Source: Nitrosomicrobium frigidum (SeqCode) (GTDB taxonomy: Archaea; Thermoproteota; Nitrososphaeria; Nitrososphaerales; Nitrososphaeraceae). Taken from it: a stretch of DNA of 63,080 bases. The position numbers and the translations under genes are program-made. Location: contig JAHEZK010000005.1 in NCBI GenBank assembly GCA_023251115.1, forward strand, positions 1 to 63,080, given 5' to 3'. Shown piece after piece: positions 55,284 to 63,080 of this stretch. The notes beneath the pieces were generated by a model. It did not search any database, had not been told where the DNA came from, and saw only the letters and a program-made list of their open reading frames with translations. Every line of letters begins with the position of its first letter. Position 1 is the first letter of the stretch.

Positions 55284-55922
55284 ATGCTATCACATGTTCA
55301 ATCTGATGTAGAGGAAATCAATAAAAAATTCAAAGATATAGAGGAAAGAAGGAATACTATTATCAAGGGAACAAGAGACGCGACGATACTTTGCAGCAAA
55401 GCAATAGTATCGATGCACGCTCACAAAAAAAGTGAATCAATTGAGAATATTGAAAAGGCAAAGAGATTGTTGCAGCAATTTAGGGAATTGGGCAAAGATG
55501 ATCTTCAAAAATATTTGTATGTAGCGGAGCAAGAGTATGTGGAGGCCTGTTGTCTTTTTTCAATAATTGAAGATAATGCAATACCAAGTATGAGGTCGCT
55601 GGAGGTATACGATATCTCATATGTCATGGGACTCCTAGACTGCATCGGTGAAATTAAGCGTATGATTATCGATAAAATCAGGTCAGAGGGCATATCGAAC
55701 GTAAATACTTCGTTTGAGTTAATGGACAGGATCTATGGTACAGTATATCCACTAGCTGTTTACGATAACCTTATGCCCGGATTAAGAAAAAAATTGGATA
55801 TTTCACGATTGCTGATAGAAAATGTTAGGGCAATAATAACCGAAGAAAAGCGCAGAACGGTCATGATCGAAAGAATACAGGAATTCGAAAGAAAGCTTAT
55901 GAATTTAGAACATTCAAAATAA
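55284..55922 (+). CDS. Translin family protein
   Basis: About 212 aa, almost wholly helical, opening with LSHVQSDVEEINKKFKDIEE, then IKGTRDATILCSKAI and YLYVAEQEYVEACCLF, and later LMPGLRKKLDISRLLIENV, typical of translin/TRAX. Archaeal translins bind or cut single-stranded nucleic acid; Glu residues in YVEACCLFSIIE could be catalytic. The ATG at 55284 is preferred to the TTG at 55278. Convergent with the reductase gene. Confidence 0.85.
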   Translation: MLSHVQSDVEEINKKFKDIEERRNTIIKGTRDATILCSKAIVSMHAHKKSESIENIEKAKRLLQQFRELGKDDLQKYLYVAEQEYVEACCLFSIIEDNAIPSMRSLEVYDISYVMGLLDCIGEIKRMIIDKIRSEGISNVNTSFELMDRIYGTVYPLAVYDNLMPGLRKKLDISRLLIENVRAIITEEKRRTVMIERIQEFERKLMNLEHSK

Positions 55923-55931
55923 TAGTAACGA

Positions 55932-57395
55932 TTACGCACATCCTAATTTTACGAATGCATCTGACATTAATTTGCTCAGGCCTTTTTGCCACTCTGGAAA
56001 GTCATTCGGCTGTTTGGGATAATTATGATAATTAACAACCAATTTCTTGTTTACATCCGCCGTATGCTTAAGATCTTCTGCCAATCTTTTATTGATGGCT
56101 CCATGAATAAACATGTTGAGCTTGTCCACCATACCAAATTCAGGATGTTCTCCATTCGTTATATTTTCGATATCTAATTTTGAAAGAAAGTGTTTCATCC
56201 CAAAATTAATTTGATCGTTTGATAACTTCTGTAGGAGTCTTCTAAAAACTTCAAGACCAGCTGTTTTGTACCCATAAGCATCAACAAAATCCAAATTGTA
56301 CTGCCAAAGTGATTCTTCTGAATAATCATTGGCTTGTATCGATTGCACTGCGTCTTTTCCTGCGATTGTGGCTGCTATTATTGCCGGACCGATTCCTCCG
56401 GCATCAAGTGGCTTTGGCATCCACGCAGAGTCACCAACCAACATGTATCCGTTGGCCACCAAGCAATCGTTCTGTCGTCTGACCGAAACTTGCCACGTTC
56501 CCCAGCTATTTCCATCATCAGATTCACCATCAGCTATTTGTGGATTTTTTATCACAGGGTTCATCGTAACGTAATCATCTATCTTTGTCTTCAAATCTTT
56601 ACGTTGTCCCAGTTTTCTGTTATGTTCTTCCATGGCCTTTTGTTGAACTCCAAGACCTATGTTGACTTTGCTTTTTCCCTTGGGAAACACCCATGCATAT
56701 CCGCCAGGGGCAATATTCTGATCCAAGTGGATTAGACAATAATCGGGATCAAAAAACGTGTTATCTTCTGCATCATTTTCAAAATTATATATGTATCTTC
56801 CAGTTGCTTCCAGGTCATCCCTGTTAATCTTCTTTTGAATATGTGACTTTATTGGAAGATTTGTTCGTAGAACAGAAGTAACTCCTGTGCAGTCTATCAC
56901 GATTTTACACGTCTTTTTAAACGGGGATCTTGTTTCTAGATCCTCGCCCTCTACTCCAATAACATTGTTATTATCGGTTAGCACATTTCTTAATGCTAAA
57001 TTATATTTAATTTCTATGCCGACATTAAGTGCGTCATTGAGTTGCTTCTGTGGCAAAACTTTTCTATTGAGAATATACCCTTCACCGTCAAACGATATTG
57101 ATGTTTCATGGTCCGGTGAGAACGCTATAACTCCCTTAACTGGATGTTCAATTTCTGGATTCTGCCACTTTATTCCTATCCTTGATGTCATGTAATCTAC
57201 ACTATTTTTACCGACAGCGTCACCGCACACCCATCCTGATATTGTCTTCTTACCTAGCTGTGGTGATGCATTTCTATCTACAACTAGGATCTTAAGAGAT
57301 TGTTTTGAATAATAAGCAGCGGAAGATGCAACTATCATACCGGCTAATCCTCCCCCAGCTACGATAATATCATAATCTCTTAGTTCCGATGTCAT
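55932..57395 (-). CDS. Geranylgeranyl reductase family protein, second paralogue
   Basis: 487 aa. FAD-binding VAGGGLAGMIVASSAA near the N-terminus, WVCGDAVGKNS, a long middle domain with GGYAWVFPKGKSKVNIGLG (typical of the geranylgeranyl reductase family) and LVGDSAWMPKPLDAGGIGPA as second FAD site. It is 90 residues longer than the paralogue at 7774-8958. Candidate substrates are archaeal lipids or a menaquinone side chain; the choice is inference. Confidence 0.88.
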   Translation of the reverse strand: MTSELRDYDIIVAGGGLAGMIVASSAAYYSKQSLKILVVDRNASPQLGKKTISGWVCGDAVGKNSVDYMTSRIGIKWQNPEIEHPVKGVIAFSPDHETSISFDGEGYILNRKVLPQKQLNDALNVGIEIKYNLALRNVLTDNNNVIGVEGEDLETRSPFKKTCKIVIDCTGVTSVLRTNLPIKSHIQKKINRDDLEATGRYIYNFENDAEDNTFFDPDYCLIHLDQNIAPGGYAWVFPKGKSKVNIGLGVQQKAMEEHNRKLGQRKDLKTKIDDYVTMNPVIKNPQIADGESDDGNSWGTWQVSVRRQNDCLVANGYMLVGDSAWMPKPLDAGGIGPAIIAATIAGKDAVQSIQANDYSEESLWQYNLDFVDAYGYKTAGLEVFRRLLQKLSNDQINFGMKHFLSKLDIENITNGEHPEFGMVDKLNMFIHGAINKRLAEDLKHTADVNKKLVVNYHNYPKQPNDFPEWQKGLSKLMSDAFVKLGCA

Positions 57396-57459
57396 TAACC
57401 AAAAATGAAAAGATATTCAATTGTTAATTAAAGTTCCGAATAATGAGTTAAGACTAGTA

Positions 57460-57565
57460 TGGAGGGAGTGGGATTCGAACCCACGAACCCCTAAGGGACG
57501 GGATCCCTCATGGTCGCAATTTCATCTTGAGTCCTGCGCGGTTGGCCATGCTTCGCTATCCCTCC
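57460..57565 (-). tRNA. tRNA-Leu (anticodon CAA) with an intron
   Basis: The acceptor ggaggga pairs with tccctcc, the T arm gtgggttcgaatcccac is perfect, D stem gcg/cgc encloses a 13-nt loop. The anticodon loop is ctcaag/a with a 21-nt intron (57505-57525) after base 37, flanked by a clean bulge-helix-bulge (ctca/tgag, bulges ag|a and gg|a). Mature length 85 nt. The anticodon stem has one A28-C42 mismatch. Confidence 0.92.
57505..57525 (-). other. 21-nt intron of tRNA-Leu(CAA)
   Basis: The splice motif is canonical: exon ctca pairs with intron tgag, and both junctions lie in three-base bulges. Confidence 0.85.
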
Positions 57566-57687
57566 ATAACACTGACAATCTGCTATCCTTATTTCACCTT
57601 TACTGGTAAGAATGTCACAATAGAAAGCTCTCATGAATCTAGAAAATACAGAAACTTTATTATTGGAATAAGGTTGGTAATTGGTAA

Positions 57688-57987
57688 ATGGCGATGGAAA
57701 CTAAGATAAATCAGTTGCATGCTGGAATGCGAGGGATTAATGTAAAAGGTAAGATAGATTCAATCAATGAACCGAGAACCGTAAATTTAAGAAATGGCGA
57801 AACAGCCCAAGTCGCAGATGCAGTTCTTTCGGATGAGAGTGGCAATATCAAGCTATCATTATGGAATGACCAAATAAGTATGGTAACAGAAGGAGATGAA
57901 GTCACAATTGAGAATGGATATACTCAATCATTTAGGGGAGAAAATAGCCTAAATATTGGGCGTTATGGAAAGCTCGTAAAACTTTAG
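57688..57987 (+). CDS. ssb: Single-stranded DNA-binding protein (archaeal OB-fold)
   Basis: 99 aa, a single OB fold without the acidic tail of longer SSBs: GINVKGKIDSINEPRTVNL, then ADAVLSDESGNIKLSLWNDQ and VTIENGYTQSFRGENSLNI. This is the crenarchaeal-type simple SSB or an RPA-like small subunit. The ATG at 57688 is followed by a second ATG two codons on. Coding strand and size fit; it binds ssDNA in replication and repair. Confidence 0.85.
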   Translation: MAMETKINQLHAGMRGINVKGKIDSINEPRTVNLRNGETAQVADAVLSDESGNIKLSLWNDQISMVTEGDEVTIENGYTQSFRGENSLNIGRYGKLVKL

Positions 57988-58041
57988 TTTACGTACAATC
58001 CTAAATTTAGTATCAATAACGAGTAACAGATTTAATCCAAA

Positions 58042-58839
58042 TTAACTTATATATCCAATTTCTGGTTGCTTCTTTTGAACCATTTGCTGAACATCACTTT
58101 GATTATTTTTATCACCCATTCTCTGTTCAATACTTTTTATTAACATTATAGTGTCCTTTGCTTTTCTATCCAAATCTTCCATGTCAACCTTAAGTCCAAC
58201 TACTTCTAGTAATTTTTTGAGGAGATGTTTTGACGCATTTGCATCCACAACATAACCTGATGTTTCCCCTAGTAAACTAATTCCATTTAGGTTATTTATT
58301 TTAGCGATACCAAGTAGAATACCGTTCATTCCAGATATACTGCCATTATCTATTTTTAATACATCAAATGAATTGAGTAGTTTTATCCCTTCATCCTCAG
58401 TCGCAACGCCAAATATTCTTGGAGAATCAACAAACATCCCTGTTATGTACGCCCCAAGAGTAATAATTTGCCTAACGCCAAAACTTTTGGCGACTTTTAT
58501 TATTTCTTCTCCCAGTAGATATTCCACTTTAGAACTTACTGGTTGTGCATCTCCCGTGAGAAATAAAAAATCATGATTGTTGCCTTTACCCTGGACATAA
58601 TAAATTATATTTTTCATGAGTTCAACAGTCCCCGTATTCTTTATTACGACCTGCGGAGGAAAAGAGGATGAATAAATGTCTGCCAAGTGTTGGGACTGTA
58701 GTTCACTTATGACATGATCTACAGCAATTTTTCCTACATATCCACTTCCAGGAAATCCACAGATTAAAATCGGAGATTGTAAGCTTGGAGGTTTCTTGGT
58801 GGAAAAAACAGTTCTTATATCATTTTGGAAAAAAGACAT
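58042..58839 (-). CDS. Proteasome assembly chaperone family (PAC2) protein
   Basis: 265 aa with the PAC2-like fold: LICGFPGSGYVGKIAVDHVI, then FPPQVVIKNTGTVELMKN, GDAQPVS, TLGAYITGMF, and GMNGILLGIAKINNLNGISL/LGETSG. Such archaeal proteins are annotated as proteasome assembly chaperones but their partner is rarely proved. The C-terminal 50 residues form a charged helix. Confidence 0.85.
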   Translation of the reverse strand: MSFFQNDIRTVFSTKKPPSLQSPILICGFPGSGYVGKIAVDHVISELQSQHLADIYSSSFPPQVVIKNTGTVELMKNIIYYVQGKGNNHDFLFLTGDAQPVSSKVEYLLGEEIIKVAKSFGVRQIITLGAYITGMFVDSPRIFGVATEDEGIKLLNSFDVLKIDNGSISGMNGILLGIAKINNLNGISLLGETSGYVVDANASKHLLKKLLEVVGLKVDMEDLDRKAKDTIMLIKSIEQRMGDKNNQSDVQQMVQKKQPEIGYIS

Positions 58840-58939
58840 TAAAATAAAATATACAAAGTTATCTTAAATCCTTTTGTTCTTCTGAACTGATGTGAGGCAA
58901 TGTTCAATAGGGTTTGAAAAAATTTTGATTAAAGCGTGC

Positions 58940-59650
58940 TTAACCCGTTGAATTCGTTGGTATGAGGGTACCTCTCAGCTCTCCTTCCGGGAATTGGGAA
59001 GTATAAATATTGATATACGTCATATTTTGATTCATCAAGTCAATCAATGCTTCCAATTTACTAACCGGGGCAGCTGGTGATGTCATATTTCCAGAAGTTG
59101 ATGTCAGATTCGTCATATTTCCAGGAGCTGTCATATTTCCAGAAGTTGATGTCAGATTCGTCATATTTCCAGAAGCTGGTACAGTTGATGTCAGATTCGT
59201 CATATTTCCAGAAGCTGGTACAGTTGATGTCAGATTCGTCATATTTCCAGAAGCTGGTAAGTTCAATGTGACATTAGTAGTCAGGTTAGCTAGTGGCGCC
59301 AAAATACTCGAAGAATTTATTGTTCCTTCCACCAGTTTACCGTCAACTAATCCTGATGGTTCTGTTGAATTTAATAATGATACAAGTACTTGTCCATTTT
59401 CTGATGAATCACCTTTGTACAGGGATACGCTTGTAACTTTGTCTAAAGATGTAACATTTATCTGGAATTTGAGACTACTATCGTTACCAGTAATGAGAGC
59501 GCTACCATATGATTCGCTGAAAAGTGGAGGAACTTCAGCTTCGCCCGCCAAATCTGTCCTAAAACTAAGCTGTGCAAAGCCAACATTAACAGTCAAAATA
59601 AACGCCAAAACACCTAAAATGGCAGCGACTAAATAACTTGAATTGTTCAT
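58940..59650 (-). CDS. Exported CHRD-domain protein split by sequon-rich repeats
   Basis: 236 aa. A signal peptide or anchor (SYLVAAILGVLAFILTVNVG, then FAQ) precedes a CHRD domain (FRTDLAGEAEVPPLFSESYG, later YTSQFPEGELRGTLIPT). In its middle, residues about 128-200 are a run of 13-residue repeats, ASGNMTNLTSTVP and variants, not part of a normal CHRD. The NMT and NLT tripeptides are N-glycosylation sequons, so the insert could be heavily glycosylated at the cell surface. Confidence 0.85.
   Translation of the reverse strand: MNNSSYLVAAILGVLAFILTVNVGFAQLSFRTDLAGEAEVPPLFSESYGSALITGNDSSLKFQINVTSLDKVTSVSLYKGDSSENGQVLVSLLNSTEPSGLVDGKLVEGTINSSSILAPLANLTTNVTLNLPASGNMTNLTSTVPASGNMTNLTSTVPASGNMTNLTSTSGNMTAPGNMTNLTSTSGNMTSPAAPVSKLEALIDLMNQNMTYINIYTSQFPEGELRGTLIPTNSTG
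59078..59262 (-). repeat. Tandem repeat with a 39-bp unit in the CHRD gene
   Basis: Units starting gtcatatttccagaagctgg on the plus strand recur with a 39-bp period (about 59158, 59197 and 59236), with shorter relics (24-30 bp) on the left. The period is a multiple of three, so the copies stay in frame and encode SGNMTNLTSTVPA. Confidence 0.85.
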
Positions 59651-59863
59651 GACTATTGTTTACTTAACCCTTATAAAAAAATTATGAAATCTAATGATAT
59701 GTGACCATAAATAAAAGATAAAAAGCAACACCTATGATAAATAATCAACCTGATAATATTGGATGCTTGAATGTTTATTACTATTTTTTAGTAAATTTAT
59801 CAATTTTCACTTAAAAATTATCACATGGGGATAGACCATTTCGAATTTAGATTTCTACCCATG

Positions 59864-60913
59864 TCACTTGCCTTGTAATATTTGTTTTAAAGCATCAATC
59901 AAGCCATCTGCATATCCAACCGACAAAACGGCCAACTCCATCCTTCCTTGCCTCAAGAATTGAATTGCATCATCCAAATAATATTCTGCATTTTCAAGCA
60001 ATTCCAATTGTGCCTTACTTTCACTTTTAGAACCAATAGATTCTCTAACTTGTTTAATTTCATTTCGGATCATTGGTTCGTACTTGTTTATCATTTGAGT
60101 GGAAATATTTTCAAGCCTCTCTGTGTTGTCAGAAGGCTTGTCCAAAACCTCGGTCAAATTTATTATTGCTTCCTCCTCTGTAAAATGCAGCTTGGCCGGA
60201 AATATGATAGAATGAGGCCCCATGCCGTAATCAACAGCTAAAAGGGATTTGATGCTGCCACTGAAAATTTTTTGGTCATCGCAGCCAATTCTTGAAGCTA
60301 CAATTAAGAACGTGTCCTCTGAAACAATTCCATATTTAATGTCCTTTTCTACTTCGAGTAATTTTGAGATTGCATGACTTGGTTTCAAGAAAAATTCTGA
60401 CCCATCTTCACACTGCCTATACTCAGTTAGAATAATTGTATGACAATTCAGGTTTAGATTGCCAAAAACAGTGCCATATACGCTTACTGTTGATTGCTTT
60501 TCTTCCATTATTGTAACCGATTTTCCTATCTTGTAGATCTGCAAGCCGCATTCGCCCACAATAGAAGTCATACCTGAAGCGGCATGTAGGACTTTCACTT
60601 TTATGTTATTTTTTATCGCCCTTATTCTCAATTCCGTAAAGGTGGTTGCTATAGCCGGATCCCCGTAGCTTATCAAGCCAACATTTAATGTCCTCGATTC
60701 TTCCAATAGTTGTCTTCCATCTTCTACAAACCACCTTTTTACAAATTCGATTTTTTTTCCGGGCCCTATGGCTGACTTGAGAATTTTGATAAAGTTGCCG
60801 GAAAGCGGTGAGGTGAATTTCTCGACGTACACTCTATCACAATTTTTCAATATTTCAATCGAATTGCTCGTTTCAAAAGTATCATAGATTCCGGCTCCAA
60901 GCAAATACAACAT
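59864..60913 (-). CDS. dphB: Diphthine synthase (DphB) fused to a DUF357-like domain
   Basis: The first 255 residues are the SAM-dependent methyltransferase DphB, which modifies aEF2 histidine toward diphthamide: MLYLLGAGIYDTFETS, DRVYVEKFTSPL, YGDPAIATTFTELRIRA and HTIILTEYRQ. The last 80 residues (YEPMIRNEIKQV to NAEYYLDDAIQFLRQGRMEL and VGYADGLIDALKQIL) look like the archaeal helical domain DUF357. Typical DphB ends near 260 aa; here 349. No stop separates them. Confidence 0.9.
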   Translation of the reverse strand: MLYLLGAGIYDTFETSNSIEILKNCDRVYVEKFTSPLSGNFIKILKSAIGPGKKIEFVKRWFVEDGRQLLEESRTLNVGLISYGDPAIATTFTELRIRAIKNNIKVKVLHAASGMTSIVGECGLQIYKIGKSVTIMEEKQSTVSVYGTVFGNLNLNCHTIILTEYRQCEDGSEFFLKPSHAISKLLEVEKDIKYGIVSEDTFLIVASRIGCDDQKIFSGSIKSLLAVDYGMGPHSIIFPAKLHFTEEEAIINLTEVLDKPSDNTERLENISTQMINKYEPMIRNEIKQVRESIGSKSESKAQLELLENAEYYLDDAIQFLRQGRMELAVLSVGYADGLIDALKQILQGK

Positions 60914-60922
60914 ACTAACTAT

Positions 60923-62050
60923 TCATTTGGTACTGGTGGCCCTCTTATTATGGTGTAGTCTTGATGTGTGAAAAAGAGCCCTGTTGTAAATTTCTATGCT
61001 TGTTAGATACGATTGTATCTCTACTCTTTCGTCTTTTGAATGTGAAACATGAGGTTCACCTGGTCCGTATGTCACAACTGGTATATTTAGTGAATTTCCC
61101 AGCACGTTCATATCCCCTGTTCCTGTCTTTTTTAGTAGTATGGGACGTATTTTGCAAACGTCTAATATTGATAATGAAAGAGCTCTGACTATTGGTGATG
61201 AATGTTCCGCTTCGAAGGGTTCTGTCATGTCTTCAATTCGATATGTAACTTTCACTTTCCGTATTTCAGAAATTTTCTCTATGGAATTGTCTAGGGAATC
61301 CAAAACTTCCAAGCACTTTACTCCATTTGGTACTCTAATGTCAATGGTAATCTTGCATTTCTGGGGTGTAACATTATGACTTGAACCGCCCGAAATTTCG
61401 GTGAGACTGAGAGTTACCGATTCACTCTTTTTATCAGTCTTGTTATATTTGGATGAAATTTCGTTACTAAGCATTTTCCACACTTCATATACTTCTTCAA
61501 TAGAATTCTTTGATAGCCACGGTGCACTTGCATGAGCACAGTCAATGACATCGCAGGTAAGTCTTAAGGCGAGTCTTCCTTTGTATGCTACAGTAATCTT
61601 ATTAATTCCACTTGGTTCACCAAAAATTGCGTAGTCAACGGCCAACTTATTTTTAACCAATTCCTTAATTCCAGTAGCGTTCCCTTCCTCATCTACGACT
61701 CCCGCAAAAATTATCGTTCCTCTTTGCTTGAATTCCGAGCACGCAAGAAGCATGGATATGAGTGGAGCTTTTGCATCCGAGGCTCCTCTGCCAAAAAGAT
61801 ATCCCGAATCAATCCTAACTGGTATCTGTCCCGGTACAGTGTCCATGTGTCCGCATAAAAGAATTTTTGGATCTCCACTTCCTTTGGTTGCTATCACATT
61901 TCCCACACTATCGATACTAACTCTTTCAAATCCTAAATCGTCCAAACATTTTTGCTTAATCAAGTTGGCAAGCTGTGCTTCTGATCTTGATGGCGTGTAT
62001 ATTTCAAGAGCCTTTTTCAATAATTCAATGGCATACGCAGAAGAGATCAA
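60923..62050 (-). CDS. lysK: [LysW]-lysine/ornithine hydrolase, M20 family (LysK)
   Basis: It releases lysine (or ornithine) from the carrier LysW in the last step of amino-group-protected biosynthesis. The M20 metal site is visible: CGHMDTVPG (His, Asp), GRGASDAKAPL (Asp), AGVVDEEGNATG (Glu-Glu) and GEPSG. 375 aa. It lies 9 bp behind lysX, with lysW upstream, forming a lysW-lysX-lysK order. Whether it serves lysine, arginine or both cannot be read from the sequence. Confidence 0.94.
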   Translation of the reverse strand: MISSAYAIELLKKALEIYTPSRSEAQLANLIKQKCLDDLGFERVSIDSVGNVIATKGSGDPKILLCGHMDTVPGQIPVRIDSGYLFGRGASDAKAPLISMLLACSEFKQRGTIIFAGVVDEEGNATGIKELVKNKLAVDYAIFGEPSGINKITVAYKGRLALRLTCDVIDCAHASAPWLSKNSIEEVYEVWKMLSNEISSKYNKTDKKSESVTLSLTEISGGSSHNVTPQKCKITIDIRVPNGVKCLEVLDSLDNSIEKISEIRKVKVTYRIEDMTEPFEAEHSSPIVRALSLSILDVCKIRPILLKKTGTGDMNVLGNSLNIPVVTYGPGEPHVSHSKDERVEIQSYLTSIEIYNRALFHTSRLHHNKRATSTK

Positions 62051-62059
62051 TTTTGCTAA

Positions 62060-62938
62060 TTACTTATTCGAGTTTACCAGATGATCCATGATAAGAGAAG
62101 GAATATCAACTTCGGTAACCCTAACAGTATTCTTGAATTCTGTGGTATTGTTTACTTCATGAACAAGCAAACCATTATCATCACTTTCCATTAGATCTAC
62201 TCCCAAAATCTCACCTTTCATTGTCCTTGATGCTCTTAAACAAATATCTTCCATTTCGTTGGTTACTTTGCATGCCTCTGCCTTTCCACCAAGCGCCATA
62301 TTTGTTTTCCACTCGTTGTTTCCTGAGTATCTGTAGATTGCAGCAACCACTTTATCTCCAACCACTATACATCTAATGTCTCTAGGAGGTCTTTTCACAA
62401 ACTCTTCAAAATAAAATACATGATATAGCGGGTACATATGTTCTCTGTCCTCAATTACCGCTTCCGCTGCCTCTTTATCCTTCAATAGCGCTATCATCCT
62501 TCCCCAACTGCCTACCACGGGTTTGATAACCTTCGGATAACCGTTCTTATCTAGGATACTCATTGCAGATTGATTCGAAAATGCACAAAAAGCTTTGGGG
62601 ATGGCTATCCCTGATTTTGACAATTCCATATGAGTGAACAATTTATTTCCGCACATTATGGCGGTATAAAGAGAGTTAATCATTTTTGCTCCAAGTCCCT
62701 CAAAAGCAGCAGTCGAATGCAGATTATTATAATAGCTCACACATCTTTGCAAGATAATGTCGTCGCAATAGATGGACTTATCCTTGTCGAGCTCAATAGA
62801 ATTTTCTCTACAATTGATAACCTCTAATTTGATGTCTTTTTTTTTCGCAGCTTCGATTAACGATTTTTCTTCCCATCTTAGTTGGTCATAAAGAATGAAA
62901 AAAGAAGTTTTGTTGTTATTCCCTTTCACTCTCCCCAA
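62060..62938 (-). CDS. lysX: [LysW]-aminoadipate/glutamate ligase, ATP-grasp (LysX)
   Basis: It attaches aminoadipate or glutamate to the LysW C-terminus. The ATP-grasp signs are PKVIKPVVGSWGRMIALLKD (glycine loop), RDIRCIVVGDKVVAAIYRYS and the metal-binding end GVDLMESDDNGLLVHEVNN, then TTEFKNTVRVT. 292 aa. The ATG at 62938 overlaps the lysW stop by 13 bp, which supports translational coupling. Confidence 0.94.
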   Translation of the reverse strand: MGRVKGNNNKTSFFILYDQLRWEEKSLIEAAKKKDIKLEVINCRENSIELDKDKSIYCDDIILQRCVSYYNNLHSTAAFEGLGAKMINSLYTAIMCGNKLFTHMELSKSGIAIPKAFCAFSNQSAMSILDKNGYPKVIKPVVGSWGRMIALLKDKEAAEAVIEDREHMYPLYHVFYFEEFVKRPPRDIRCIVVGDKVVAAIYRYSGNNEWKTNMALGGKAEACKVTNEMEDICLRASRTMKGEILGVDLMESDDNGLLVHEVNNTTEFKNTVRVTEVDIPSLIMDHLVNSNK

Positions 62939-63080
62939 TCCTCTCCGACAGACTGTGCAGGTCTGATGGCAAACCCATCATTTGACTTGATTAATTCATA
63001 ACTTGCGCCGCAGTCAGGACATGTCACAATTTCGTTTTCCATGGCGTCACTAGGAATTTTGATTTCTGCATCGCATTCAG
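62926..63080 (-). CDS. lysW: Amino-group carrier protein LysW (5' end outside window)
   Basis: The last 50 codons of a short acidic zinc-ribbon carrier. I read ECDAEIKIPSDAMENEIVTC then PDCGASYELIKSNDGFAIRP and the hallmark C-terminus EDWGE, whose terminal glutamate carries the growing amino acid. Two of the four zinc cysteines (TCPDCG) and one of the first pair are seen; the start lies beyond the right edge. It overlaps lysX. Confidence 0.93.
   Translation of the reverse strand, partial: ECDAEIKIPSDAMENEIVTCPDCGASYELIKSNDGFAIRPAQSVGEDWGE

Noticed and set aside
59077-59271. Plus-strand frame with repeated SYFQKLMSDS units
   Set aside because: It is the antisense of the CHRD repeat; the 39-bp period keeps other frames open. 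The minus-strand protein has a signal peptide and a known domain.

Overview
The window is AT-rich archaeal DNA and most resembles a Nitrososphaerota (ammonia-oxidising 'Thaumarchaeota') chromosome, perhaps a low-GC Nitrosocosmicus-like lineage. The placement rests on archaeal TBP, TFB, DnaG, Rli1/ABCE1, Trm5-type methyltransferase, diphthine synthase, aEF1-beta, uS13/uS4, LysW/LysX/LysK, intron-bearing tRNAs, leaderless genes with TATA boxes, FBP aldolase/phosphatase, a blue-copper membrane protein and heme O synthase. No amo, urease or 16S gene is present, so genus and ammonia oxidation are inference. There is no plasmid, prophage, IS element or CRISPR array; this looks like core chromosome with a few lineage-specific islands.

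Layout. 1-5400: an ABC ATPase cut by the left edge, then the chaperone set grpE-dnaK-dnaJ-hsp20 (minus strand), with a thioredoxin divergent from grpE. 5500-9400: small zinc-ribbon proteins, heme O synthase, aEF1-beta, a geranylgeranyl reductase and Pth2. 9450-14630: TBP, a LarA-like protein, an acetyltransferase, and the Rli1-Trm5 pair. 14630-16500: a decayed exported/copper-type gene, an exported hypothetical protein and a stand-alone 5S rRNA. 16500-22200: leucyl aminopeptidase, a KaiC-like ATPase convergent with a winged-helix regulator, and TFB. 22200-25970: a long gene-poor gap, a small HTH protein, the gluconeogenic pair TIM and FBP aldolase/phosphatase, and an orphan OppD-type ATPase. 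26070-36300: AspRS with a NusA-like KH protein, a JAMM protease, a cupredoxin membrane protein, DnaG primase, RibK and RibL (convergent FMN/FAD synthesis), PdxS-PdxT and aconitase. 36600-42400: two tRNAs, a pyruvate-oxidase-like ThDP enzyme and a compact non-oxidative pentose phosphate operon in which the transketolase N-half is fused to ribulose-phosphate 3-epimerase. 42470-47900: a four-gene operon of two AAA+/VWA pairs. 48040-63080: uS13-uS4, a wHTH protein with an EF-hand loop, GlmS, CobT, a metallo-beta-lactamase-fold hydrolase, NAD(P)HX epimerase, an Hjc-like nuclease, translin, a second geranylgeranyl reductase, tRNA-Leu(CAA), an OB-fold SSB, a PAC2 protein, a repeat-bearing CHRD surface protein, DphB fused to DUF357, and lysK-lysX-lysW cut by the right edge.

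How the parts combine. FBP aldolase/phosphatase, TIM, the transketolase/epimerase/transaldolase operon and aconitase form the central carbon route expected of an autotroph making sugars from C3 units. RibK/RibL, PdxS/T, CobT and heme O synthase supply cofactors. The most distinctive signals are the TktN-Rpe fusion, a tRNA-Leu(UAA) that appears to carry two introns, the doubled AAA+/VWA operon, the CHRD domain split by sequon-rich repeats, and the pseudogene at about 15.1-15.6 kb.
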